A stretch of 52,289 bases of DNA, taken from IMG/VR virus record IMGVR_UViG_3300028840_003294, positions 1 through 52,289 of that record; one strand, written 5' to 3'. A model generated the notes under the pieces. That model saw nothing but the letters and a program-made list of their open reading frames with translations. It searched no databases and was not told the origin of the DNA. Positions 46,915 through 52,289 of this stretch are shown here, one piece after another; position 1 is the stretch's first letter, and each line of letters opens with the position of its first letter. A program made the translations under genes and the position numbers. The stretch comes from a virus.

Positions 46915-47357
46915 CGTCGCCTCCACCCGTGCCCGTTGCAGGAGGGGCATTCGCTGACACCAGCCTGTGGAGTGTGCGTGCCAGCGATGTACATCCCGCC
47001 CTCACATTCATCGCGCTCACACCGCACGATGCCGAGTGCTTTCTTTAGAACCTCCAGCATAACCCGCTTGAGATAGTCCGGGGCACTGTTAACCATCGAC
47101 CAAAGCAAGTCGATCTGTTCGGTGGTGATGGTGATAGACTCGTTCCAGATTTTCAGCCGCTCGTCGTTCTGCTTCTCCAGCTCCTCGATGCGGTTCCTTT
47201 GTTCTTCGTCAATCATCCTTGCCGCCATCAGGTCCGTCCGCAACCGCTTAATCTCGTCATGCTGCTCGGCTATGATCTCTCCAAGTTTGGCGTTGTCGTC
47301 GTTCAGCCGCTTTTCTTCCCGGCTCGGATAGTCCGCTTGAAACACGCCGTCACTCAT
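46911..47357 (-). CDS. Coiled-coil protein with C-terminal Cys cluster
   Basis: A 148-residue protein. Residues about 10-75 form a coiled coil (KRLNDDNAKLGEIIAEQHDE and neighbouring helices), followed by a helical middle and a C-terminal Cys cluster (CERDECEGG then CPSCNGHGW) of DnaJ-type zinc-finger style, ending WRRR. The ATG at 47357 overlaps the previous stop and has GGAGG upstream. It may be a nucleic-acid-binding or adaptor protein. Its C-terminal WRRR and junction sequence match those of its upstream neighbour. Confidence 0.65.
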   Translation of the reverse strand: MSDGVFQADYPSREEKRLNDDNAKLGEIIAEQHDEIKRLRTDLMAARMIDEEQRNRIEELEKQNDERLKIWNESITITTEQIDLLWSMVNSAPDYLKRVMLEVLKKALGIVRCERDECEGGMYIAGTHTPQAGVSECPSCNGHGWRRR

Positions 47358-47614
47358 CGTCGCCTCCACCTTCCAAGAATTTCTGCCACCATTTCAGACG
47401 GACTCGGCTCAGTTGAAACGGGCTGTCCAGCGGCGTTGGGTGTCTGTTCGCTTGGACTGTAGGGCATGACCTCGTTAACAACGGATTCCAGTTCTTCCCG
47501 CAGCCGCTCGATCTCGTCGGCTGCCCTCCACTGGTGCGTTTCCTCGTGTGGCATCTCCTCAATTCTGGATCTCTCACGAGCCACGCGGCGCAAGATTTTA
47601 ACAATGTCACTCAT
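47354..47614 (-). CDS. Small helical hypothetical protein
   Basis: An 86-residue protein with mixed charge, helical throughout (EEMPHEETHQWRAADEIERL is one segment), and a basic C terminus ending WRRR. It overlaps both neighbours by ATGA. Its sequence suggests a small coiled-coil protein. It has no recognised family, and it is one of about ten small early genes. Confidence 0.65.
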   Translation of the reverse strand: MSDIVKILRRVARERSRIEEMPHEETHQWRAADEIERLREELESVVNEVMPYSPSEQTPNAAGQPVSTEPSPSEMVAEILGRWRRR

Positions 47615-47859
47615 CGGCCCCCCACAGGGGGGGCTAAGGGTGTGGATCTCAGGTTGGAGTATCGCTTGGATTCAATCGCAGTTCGGCATGACTGAAGCTC
47701 GTCCAATAGCTGTAGAGTCGCTTCCCAATCGAGCCTGATAGCCGCAACCTTTTTTTCATCTTCTGCCACACAGGCTTGTAGACCGTCTTCCAAAAACCTG
47801 AAAGTCAGAAGCGCCCTGTTTTTCTCGTCAACCGCGATAACCGACAAATCAATCATCAT
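47611..47859 (-). CDS. Small hypothetical protein
   Basis: An 82-residue protein with start at 47859 or at the next Met at 47856. Both lie directly after GAGGAGGG; the second has better spacing. It contains a beta-rich first half (MIDLSVIAVDEKNRALLTF) and a helical second half with two Cys. It overlaps its neighbours by ATGA. Function unknown. Confidence 0.6.
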   Translation of the reverse strand: MMIDLSVIAVDEKNRALLTFRFLEDGLQACVAEDEKKVAAIRLDWEATLQLLDELQSCRTAIESKRYSNLRSTPLAPPVGGR

Positions 47860-48236
47860 CCCTCCTCGGCGCTCGATAAAAATTTGTAGTGGCTCTGGCT
47901 TTCTTTGACGTCGAGATGCGGGCACACCCTCCAAGTGACGACTTCATACGTGTCGTAGGTGACGGGAAAAGTCTCAAGCACCCAAGCCGGGAAAAACGTT
48001 TTTTTGAAGTGCTGCCACCACGTTCGCGGGCAACGAATTTTCGTTACGCGCTCTTTTCTTCCCGCAACATCCACCATCATCGACACAAGGATCTCGTCTC
48101 GCATGAAATCGCGGCTCTCGTGAACTTTGACTTTTCGAAGCATCGTTGGGTCGATCGTGACGTCCACCTGTCGTCTGACCTTCTCGAACGCCTCTTGAAG
48201 AATCGTCCCGGTCGCGTATGGGCTCATCGCCATCAT
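47856..48236 (-). CDS. Hypothetical protein of the early minus operon
   Basis: A 126-residue protein starting at ATG 48236, overlapping the replication protein stop (ATGA). It contains basic and aromatic segments (RCPRTWWQHFKKTFFPAW) and is predicted to be a mixed alpha/beta fold. No family is recognised. Its place directly after the replication protein suggests a role in DNA replication or its regulation. Confidence 0.65.
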   Translation of the reverse strand: MMAMSPYATGTILQEAFEKVRRQVDVTIDPTMLRKVKVHESRDFMRDEILVSMMVDVAGRKERVTKIRCPRTWWQHFKKTFFPAWVLETFPVTYDTYEVVTWRVCPHLDVKESQSHYKFLSSAEEG

Positions 48237-49084
48237 CCCGCCCCCTTCAACCACTCCTCGAACGGGGGAGCCTTCCGCGGCGGAAAATCACCCGCAGCGT
48301 CGGAATACTCCTCCCATCGACTGTGATTCCCGAATTTGTTCCGATCGCTCTCTCGCACCGTGTCGTACAACCAGCCCCCTTCGGCCGTGGGCCGGGAAAC
48401 CCCCACCCGCTGCTTCGCCCCGTCTTCGTTCCGTCGCGTGATCCACGTCCCCACCGCCGCCTTCCACGACTTCATCTTGTTCTTCCCCACCATCCAACCC
48501 TTCGACTCGTAAAAGTCCACGAACGCCTGCGGGTCGATCCGCGTCTCCCCCCTCTCCTCCAAATACCCCCGAACCTCATCCACCGACGGCGGCTTGAATA
48601 CACTCCGTTTCTTCTTCTTCTTAGGAGTATTGTCATCTACATCTACATATACACTTACAGGTACAGGGTCCACTTCCTGTCCGACTTTGTCCACCCCATG
48701 TCCACCACTGTCCACCAATGTCCCCCTCTGTCTCCTCTTGTCCTCTGCCCACTTCATTCTCTGCGACTCTCGAGCCTGCTTCTTCCGGTAATACTCGTAA
48801 TTCACCACCCGCCACCTGTTCGGACCCTCCGGAACCAAACGCCTCCCCCCGTGATCCGGACTCGTGCTGTGCTCATCAGGGCCCGTCAAGACCTCCAACG
48901 CCGAACGGGTCTCCTCGAGCTCCATATTCGCTAACCGCGCCATGCTCTCGACCGTCCCCCGAAAACACCCCTCGCTGTCACACCGCAACAGACACACCGT
49001 AAACAGCTTCCATACTGCCGGCGGGTGCTCGTTGATCGTTGAAAAAAGCATGTCATCCCACAGCATTACGAAATGTGGAGTCAC
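48233..49084 (-). CDS. Replication initiation protein, O/DnaD-like
   Basis: A 283-residue protein starting at GTG 49084, overlapping the regulator stop, with GGAGGAG upstream. Residues 1-100 form a winged-helix domain in the style of phage replication protein O: VWKLFTVCLLRCDSEGCFR, then MELEETRSALEVLTGPDEHS and WRVVNYEYYR. A basic linker (PKKKKKR) separates it from a C-terminal domain containing FYESKGWMVGKNKMKSW, a typical DnaD/O-like helix pair. Such proteins bind the phage origin and load the host helicase. A frame extending upstream to 49324 runs through the regulator gene and is not used. Confidence 0.82.
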   Translation of the reverse strand: MTPHFVMLWDDMLFSTINEHPPAVWKLFTVCLLRCDSEGCFRGTVESMARLANMELEETRSALEVLTGPDEHSTSPDHGGRRLVPEGPNRWRVVNYEYYRKKQARESQRMKWAEDKRRQRGTLVDSGGHGVDKVGQEVDPVPVSVYVDVDDNTPKKKKKRSVFKPPSVDEVRGYLEERGETRIDPQAFVDFYESKGWMVGKNKMKSWKAAVGTWITRRNEDGAKQRVGVSRPTAEGGWLYDTVRESDRNKFGNHSRWEEYSDAAGDFPPRKAPPFEEWLKGAG

Positions 49085-49305
49085 GACGGCTCCTCCATTT
49101 CTGATTCCTGCTCGAGAACCATGAACCGCTCCGCTGTGGCTGAATACGGGCGCGTCGATCGACTCTCCCACAACGCAATCGTCACAGGCGTAGTCTCCAA
49201 CATCTCCGCCAATTGCACTTGCGTCACCAACAATTTCAAACGTAGCGCCTTGACCCGCTGGCCCCACGTCATCTCGTCCATCAAAAACCCCTGAGATTCT
49301 GGCAT
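49081..49305 (-). CDS. XRE-family transcription regulator
   Basis: A 74-residue protein, start ATG 49305 with TTGGAGG upstream. Residues 27-47 (VTQVQLAEMLETTPVTIALWE) form the helix-turn-helix of a Cro/C1-type regulator. It is the first gene of the minus operon, close to its promoter, so it probably controls expression in the divergent region. No integrase exists, so it may set early/late timing in a virulent phage rather than lysogeny. It couples to the replication gene by GTGA. Confidence 0.85.
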   Translation of the reverse strand: MPESQGFLMDEMTWGQRVKALRLKLLVTQVQLAEMLETTPVTIALWESRSTRPYSATAERFMVLEQESEMEEPS

Positions 49306-49345
49306 TGAGAATAGCCTCCAACAACTTAAAAAGTCGGGCAAACTC

Positions 49346-49374
49346 TTTATAACCTCGTAAGCCCTAAAAGTCAA
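49346..49374 (-). promoter_or_regulatory. Strong sigma70 promoter for the minus operon
   Basis: On the minus strand TTGACT (complement of 49369-49374) and TATAAA (complement of 49346-49351) are separated by exactly 17 bases, five and five matches to consensus. Transcription would start about 49339, leaving a 5' leader of about 34 bases before the regulator ATG at 49305. This is the best promoter in the window. Confidence 0.88.
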
Positions 49375-49445
49375 TGGTTCCGGAAAATTATTTCCCACAA
49401 CTAAACTGCCACCCGATCGCCCAAATTTTTGCGTAAATTTCTGGA

Positions 49446-49462
49446 GGGGGAATAGTTCCCCC
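49446..49462. promoter_or_regulatory. G-rich hairpin upstream of the minus promoter
   Basis: GGGGGAA (49446-49452) pairs with TTCCCCC (49456-49462) around a TAG loop. It lies about 70 bases upstream of the minus -35 box, so it is not in the minus transcript. A structural or binding-site role is possible; in either transcription direction it lacks a U-run after the stem. Confidence 0.5.
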
Positions 49463-49491
49463 CCCGTGGGGCGCTCGTGGGGGTGGACGGG

Positions 49492-49526
49492 GCCCGGGTG
49501 TTGGTGCTTCGTCGTGGTGCCCGGGC
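49492..49526. repeat. Inverted repeat with GCCCGGG arms
   Basis: GCCCGGG (49492-49498) and CCCGGGC (49520-49526) form 7-bp arms separated by 21 bases. The right arm continues to GCCCGGGCTCCC, which recurs at about 49618-49629. CCCGGG occurs in at least four places in 49490-49800, an unusual density for non-coding DNA and a candidate for binding-site repeats of an origin or regulator. Confidence 0.55.
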
Positions 49527-49842
49527 TCCCGGTCGCGTCGATATCGAGGTTGACATAATAGCAGTTATCGGACGCTAGCCCGCTAACCCGTGAAGACTCA
49601 ACGGCTTAACCCCTTGGGCCCGGGCTCCCAGTCTCAACTAAGGCAGGGTGGCGCCGAAACCGACCGCACCCGGGGCTCGACTCCCGCCCGGATGGTTGCT
49701 CCCGGGGGACTGGGGACCGCTGATCCTGAGATCCGGACCAGCCGAGCTCGCCGCGCTTGCGGTTCGGGAATCCTCTCCCCCTCACAAAGCCCGGGTTCGA
49801 GCGATGGCAGGGCGGGGAACGGATGAGAGATCCAATGACGTA

Positions 49843-49876
49843 GGGCGTCAGCATTTCACGTCACTCAATGACGCCC
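49843..49876. promoter_or_regulatory. Operator-like inverted repeat before the ArdC gene
   Basis: GGGCGTCA (49843-49850) is the reverse complement of TGACGCCC (49869-49876), with an 18-base spacer. Four TGACG or CGTCA boxes lie between 49836 and 49876, giving nested inverted repeats. Such arrangement is common for repressor dimers, such as the XRE protein encoded at the other side of this region. No clear promoter overlaps it. Confidence 0.5.
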
Positions 49877-49992
49877 ACCGTCACATTATTTGTAAACCTA
49901 CACCGTAAACAAAGGACTTAGCTGTTGGCATGGATTCTGCATATTCAATCAATGCGTTGTCAGAGACGCAAAAAACCAAAGGGGGTTCAATC

Positions 49993-50889
49993 ATGGGTTC
50001 GAAATTCTACAGTGAGAAAGCGGAACAGGCAGCGAACAAGATACTGGAGGCATTTGAGGAGCCCGGGAGGCTTCCCGCGGCATTGAAGGACATCGCCTTG
50101 CCAGCCACGGAGCGCCACGCGGGGAGTTACAGCATCAGGAATCAAATGTTGGTTTGGATAAACGGATACACGGACGCCGCGGGGTTCAAGCAATGGAAGA
50201 AGTACGGACGCGCCGTCCGCAAAGGCGAGCGCGGGTTCCCCATTCTCGCACCCGTGACCGCGACGTTTACCGCGAAGGATACCGACCCAGAGACGGGCAG
50301 AGAGATCGAGCACCCCGTGACCTACATCCGCGGATGGCGCCACGTTACCGTCTTCGGGATCGAGCAGACCGACATCGTGAATGAGGAGCTCTGGCAGAAA
50401 TACAGCGAAGCAGCGGCGAAGAATGCCGAGTTTCTCGAGAATCTCCCATGGGTCGAGGTGGCGCGGTCATGGAATCTCGCCTGCGGCGCCGACGGTCGCT
50501 TGCTCGAATACGGCGCCCGGGGTTGCTACACACACGGAAAAGCGATCGAAATCGGAGTAGAGAATCTCTCGACGTGGGCACACGAGCTCGTTCACGCGGC
50601 AGACGACCGCCTTGGAACGTTGACAAAGAAGTCCGGACAGCAGCCCGACAATGAGTTAGTTGCGGAGCTCGGAGGGGCTGTGCTGTGCCTCTGTGCCGGA
50701 CACGAGACCGAGGCGGACATCGGCGGAGCATGGGAGTACATCAAAGGCTATTCGAAAGACCCCGTCAAGGACGCCGGAAACCTCTTGTCTCGCATCGTAA
50801 CGGCCGTTGCTCTCATCATGGAACAAGCGAAGAACCCCGACGAGACCATTCCGGCCGTTAACCCCGAGCTCAAGACCAAAGCAGCGTAG
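49993..50889 (+). CDS. ArdC-like antirestriction protein with metallopeptidase motif
   Basis: A 298-residue protein. Residues 1-150 are the ArdC N-terminal, single-strand-DNA-binding type: SIRNQMLVWINGYTDAAGF (47-65), QWKKYGRAVRKGERGFPIL (67-85). The second half has HELVH (197-201) and NELVAELGG (220-228), giving zinc ligands His197, His201 and probably Glu225, as in ArdC metallopeptidase-like domains. ArdC proteins protect incoming DNA from restriction. The ATG at 49993 has GGGGG eight bases upstream and is preferred over one at 49930. It opens the plus-strand operon, so it is probably expressed first on entry. The start context lacks the double-hairpin leader found before later genes. Confidence 0.85.
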   Translation: MGSKFYSEKAEQAANKILEAFEEPGRLPAALKDIALPATERHAGSYSIRNQMLVWINGYTDAAGFKQWKKYGRAVRKGERGFPILAPVTATFTAKDTDPETGREIEHPVTYIRGWRHVTVFGIEQTDIVNEELWQKYSEAAAKNAEFLENLPWVEVARSWNLACGADGRLLEYGARGCYTHGKAIEIGVENLSTWAHELVHAADDRLGTLTKKSGQQPDNELVAELGGAVLCLCAGHETEADIGGAWEYIKGYSKDPVKDAGNLLSRIVTAVALIMEQAKNPDETIPAVNPELKTKAA

Positions 50890-50965
50890 CGGGCCCGTAG
50901 CAGCGCCCGCGGGGGCGTTGCCGCGGTCTCACTAACACCAGGGACCGAGAAGAGGAGCAGAGAAA
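50890..50965 (+). promoter_or_regulatory. Double stem-loop leader element, copy A
   Basis: Stem 1 pairs 50901-50908 (CAGCGCCC) with 50913-50920 (GGGCGTTG). Stem 2 pairs CGGTC at 50924-50928 with GACCG at 50943-50947 around a 14-base loop (longer than in the other copies). AGAAGAGGAGCAGAGAAA and ATG follow. It lies between the ArdC stop and the start at 50966. The layout matches copies at 51416-51483 and 105-170. Confidence 0.75.
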
Positions 50966-51415
50966 ATGAAGCGAACAGGCACACCAGCCCGAACCGGAGC
51001 GCTTGACGGACTGAGACACCTACACAGGGACTTGACGAGATACGCGGGCGCCTGCAAACGGGTTGCCGACGAATACGAACAAATGGCGAGGAACAGCGAT
51101 GGATGGGACGACGCAGCAATGCGGCGCGCTCTTTTAGACGCGGGGCTTCAAAGAATCGAACAGCGGCGCGTGCTGTCATGGGCGACCGACCTACAAACGC
51201 TCATCGACGAGCAGACCCACGCGCCACGAGGCCAGGACGAGCTCGAAGCAGGGCATCTCGGGCGCCTAACCTCCGTGTTGACCGAGCTCCAGACAATTCA
51301 ATTTGAGACATCAGACGACGAGCTCGCCGCGGCGTTGAGCGCGCCGATTCGCGCCACCAGGGAGGCATGCGACCACATCAAACGAGCCCGGGAGCGCTCG
51401 ACGTGTGACCGATAG
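50966..51415 (+). CDS. Helical hypothetical protein
   Basis: A 149-residue protein, helical and charged throughout, rich in Arg and Leu, no membrane segment. It has one Cys near residue 29 and CDHIKRARERSTCDR at the end. AGAGGAGCAGAG precedes the ATG and the double-hairpin leader precedes that. The sequence resembles small phage proteins of unknown role that form helical bundles. It belongs to the same regulatory class as the genes at 51484 and 171. Confidence 0.7.
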   Translation: MKRTGTPARTGALDGLRHLHRDLTRYAGACKRVADEYEQMARNSDGWDDAAMRRALLDAGLQRIEQRRVLSWATDLQTLIDEQTHAPRGQDELEAGHLGRLTSVLTELQTIQFETSDDELAAALSAPIRATREACDHIKRARERSTCDR

Positions 51416-51483
51416 CGTGACGGTAACGCGGGGACGAGCGCCCCGCGTCGCGGTCACACTACGACCGAGAACAGGAGTGAAGA
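51416..51483 (+). promoter_or_regulatory. Double stem-loop leader element, copy B
   Basis: Stem 1 pairs 51427-51433 (CGCGGGG) with 51441-51447 (CCCCGCG), a perfect seven-pair helix with a seven-base loop. Stem 2 pairs CGGTC at 51451-51455 with GACCG at 51463-51467, seven-base loop. GAGAACAGGAGTGAAGA and ATG follow. This is the cleanest copy and has the same spacing as copy C. Confidence 0.8.
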
Positions 51484-51687
51484 ATGCGAGGAATAGAGAA
51501 ATACGGCGAGCAGGGATTGTACGACGTCAGCAATCAAGCGACCGACGAGTGTGACAGCTGTCACCGCATGGCGCCCGGGCGTTGGACAACGGACGACGAG
51601 GAAGGCGGTTCCGAATGGTTCCTTTGCGACCGCTGCGCCCGCACCATCCGACAGCTGCGGCACGACGTACCGGAGCCCACCCAATGA
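51484..51687 (+). CDS. Small zinc-ribbon protein
   Basis: A 67-residue protein with CDSCH near residue 23 and LCDRC near residue 48, spaced for one four-Cys zinc ribbon. The remainder is short and charged. It starts after the double-hairpin leader with AGGAG upstream, and its stop overlaps the next start (ATGA). It is one of several Cys-pair proteins in this early region, whose roles are not known, possibly nucleic-acid binding. Confidence 0.75.
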   Translation: MRGIEKYGEQGLYDVSNQATDECDSCHRMAPGRWTTDDEEGGSEWFLCDRCARTIRQLRHDVPEPTQ

Positions 51688-51911
51688 AACCCGGGGACAT
51701 TCGCGCCATTTACGTACTGTCAAGCATTCGGCCGAATCAAGCACCGAACCGATACGCAGTTAACGAGAGCCCGAACGAGCGCCGCGGGCACGTTATCAAA
51801 ATTGATTTTGAAAGGGGCTCGGACCTTGACGCATACCGCGTCCATTTCGACGACGGATTAAGTGTACAGGTCCGATCGGAGCGCGTGCCGCGGGTGGAGT
51901 ATTTCGAATGA
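51684..51911 (+). CDS. Small hypothetical protein
   Basis: A 75-residue protein starting at ATG 51684, overlapping the previous stop. It contains RRGHVIKIDFERGSDLDAYRVHFDDGLSVQV in the middle, a pattern of short beta strands. I recognise no family. The longer frame from 51582 covers the zinc ribbon gene and is not preferred. It couples to the next gene by ATGA. Confidence 0.65.
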   Translation: MKPGDIRAIYVLSSIRPNQAPNRYAVNESPNERRGHVIKIDFERGSDLDAYRVHFDDGLSVQVRSERVPRVEYFE

Positions 51912-52249
51912 ACGACGAATTCAAACTCACGAGCGAACACGCTAACCCCGGGCAAGGCTCAATGTTCGACGACCAAGAGCCCGCGCCCGAGGGAAAACAC
52001 AGGGCCGAGCTCCTCGTTTATCTTGCCACGCGAGGCGGGTTCGCGATGGTTTCGGACTTCCTCGAAAGCCTGAATTTTGAGGTTATCACAACGGGCGCCT
52101 GTATCAAATGCTGGGCACCGCGGCGAATGGTTGACCACGGGCCCGGCACCCGTGCTTATTGCCAGGACTGCTATACGCACACAGTCTGCCGAGCTCTGGA
52201 CATCGAAGCGAACAACATTCCCGGGTTCGTTAGCCCGAAACCAGAGTGA
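51908..52249 (+). CDS. Zinc-ribbon protein with helical N-terminal domain
   Basis: A 113-residue protein. Its first 30 residues are polar; the middle may be a small winged-helix (RAELLVYLATRGGFAMVSDF), and the C-terminal part has CIKC near residue 65 and CQDC near residue 86, the two pairs of a zinc ribbon. It ends 36 bases before the contig end and is repeated in part at 1-104. A double-hairpin element follows it, then the gene at 171. It could be a DNA-binding regulator. Confidence 0.7.
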   Translation: MNDEFKLTSEHANPGQGSMFDDQEPAPEGKHRAELLVYLATRGGFAMVSDFLESLNFEVITTGACIKCWAPRRMVDHGPGTRAYCQDCYTHTVCRALDIEANNIPGFVSPKPE

Positions 52250-52289
52250 AACCGAGAGAGGGTCCGCCCGCGGGGCCCTGTTTCGGTCG
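52146..52289. repeat. Direct terminal repeat, right copy
   Basis: Identical to bases 1-144. It holds the end of the zinc-ribbon gene and the first part of leader element C (52250-52289), which continues at 145 after closure of the circle. Confidence 0.95.

Larger units (their letters stand above)
49306..49992. other. Divergent control region, no gene
   Basis: A 687-base gap between the minus operon start and the ArdC start. It holds the minus promoter, a GGGGGAA/TTCCCCC hairpin, a GCCCGGG/CCCGGGC inverted repeat, two copies of GCCCGGGCTCCC (49519-49530 and about 49618-49629), a TTGACA at 49550-49555 without a good -10, and an inverted repeat with TGACG sites near 49843-49876. No open frame in it has a convincing start and composition. 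It is the likely origin and early promoter region. I saw no tRNA that folds correctly. Confidence 0.75.

Noticed and set aside
49619-49692. tRNA-like segment with CCGGGC/GCCCGG arms and a GCTCGA loop
   Set aside because: The acceptor-like arms pair for six bases, but no correct T-arm, D-arm or anticodon arm can be folded and no CCA context exists. Treated as part of the structured control region.

Overview
This window is one complete unit of a tailed bacteriophage genome, almost certainly a short-tailed (podovirus-like) phage. The last 144 bases repeat the first 144 exactly, so the contig closes into a circle of 52,145 bp. The window contains small and large terminase subunits, portal, scaffold-like protein, decoration-like protein, major capsid protein, a head-tail adaptor, a very large fibre, two giant beta-propeller-like proteins and a 2383-residue internal or ejection-type protein. 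It has no tape measure, tail sheath, major tail tube, integrase, DNA polymerase or RNA polymerase. The host is unknown. A lipobox protein paired with an inner-membrane coiled-coil protein (spanin-like) and a Tat-type signal fit a diderm host. The T/P-rich (TPT) linkers of one secreted protein recall Chloroflexi proteins, but this is weak evidence.

Layout. Two transcription units diverge from a structured control region of about 0.69 kb (49306-49992). The plus-strand unit starts with an ArdC-like antirestriction protein (49993) and runs through small genes, across the contig junction, to 11225. It carries small unknown proteins, then tandem terminators and a new promoter near 2.0-2.2 kb. Next come an excisionase/MerR-like DNA-binding protein, a single-strand-annealing-like protein, a PD-(D/E)XK exonuclease, a secreted Cys-rich protein with a TP linker, a sulfotransferase-like P-loop protein, a methyltransferase, a two-domain glycosyltransferase, a zinc ribbon, a coiled-coil protein, a RusA resolvase and a nested spanin-like pair. 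The minus-strand unit starts at a TTGACT-N17-TATAAA promoter. It begins with an XRE regulator and an O/DnaD-like replication protein, continues with about ten small coupled genes, reaches a structured terminator (45.4 kb), and then the packaging, head, lysis, adaptor, fibre and ejection genes down to 11289. A hairpin with a U-rich tail lies at the convergent end (11.22-11.27 kb).

How the parts fit. Recombination-dependent replication is suggested by annealase, exonuclease and RusA together with a replication initiator, while polymerases are presumably taken from the host. Lysis uses an Amidase_3 endolysin and a two-TM holin at 34.2-35.5 kb. A spanin-like pair sits about 24 kb away on the other strand. 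Two proteins carry zincin-like HExxH motifs associated with counter-defence (ArdC, and the giant ejection protein with an LPD38-like segment).

The least ordinary features are: (i) three copies of a double stem-loop leader placed directly before ribosome-binding sites in the 50.9 kb to 0.17 kb operon; (ii) a 4.6-9.0 kb secreted-protein / sulfotransferase / methyltransferase / glycosyltransferase cassette that looks like a surface-glycan or decoration system; (iii) a Lys/Gly peptide encoded out of frame inside rusA; (iv) several genes shorter than 60 codons, including a TTG-initiated FmdB-type zinc ribbon.
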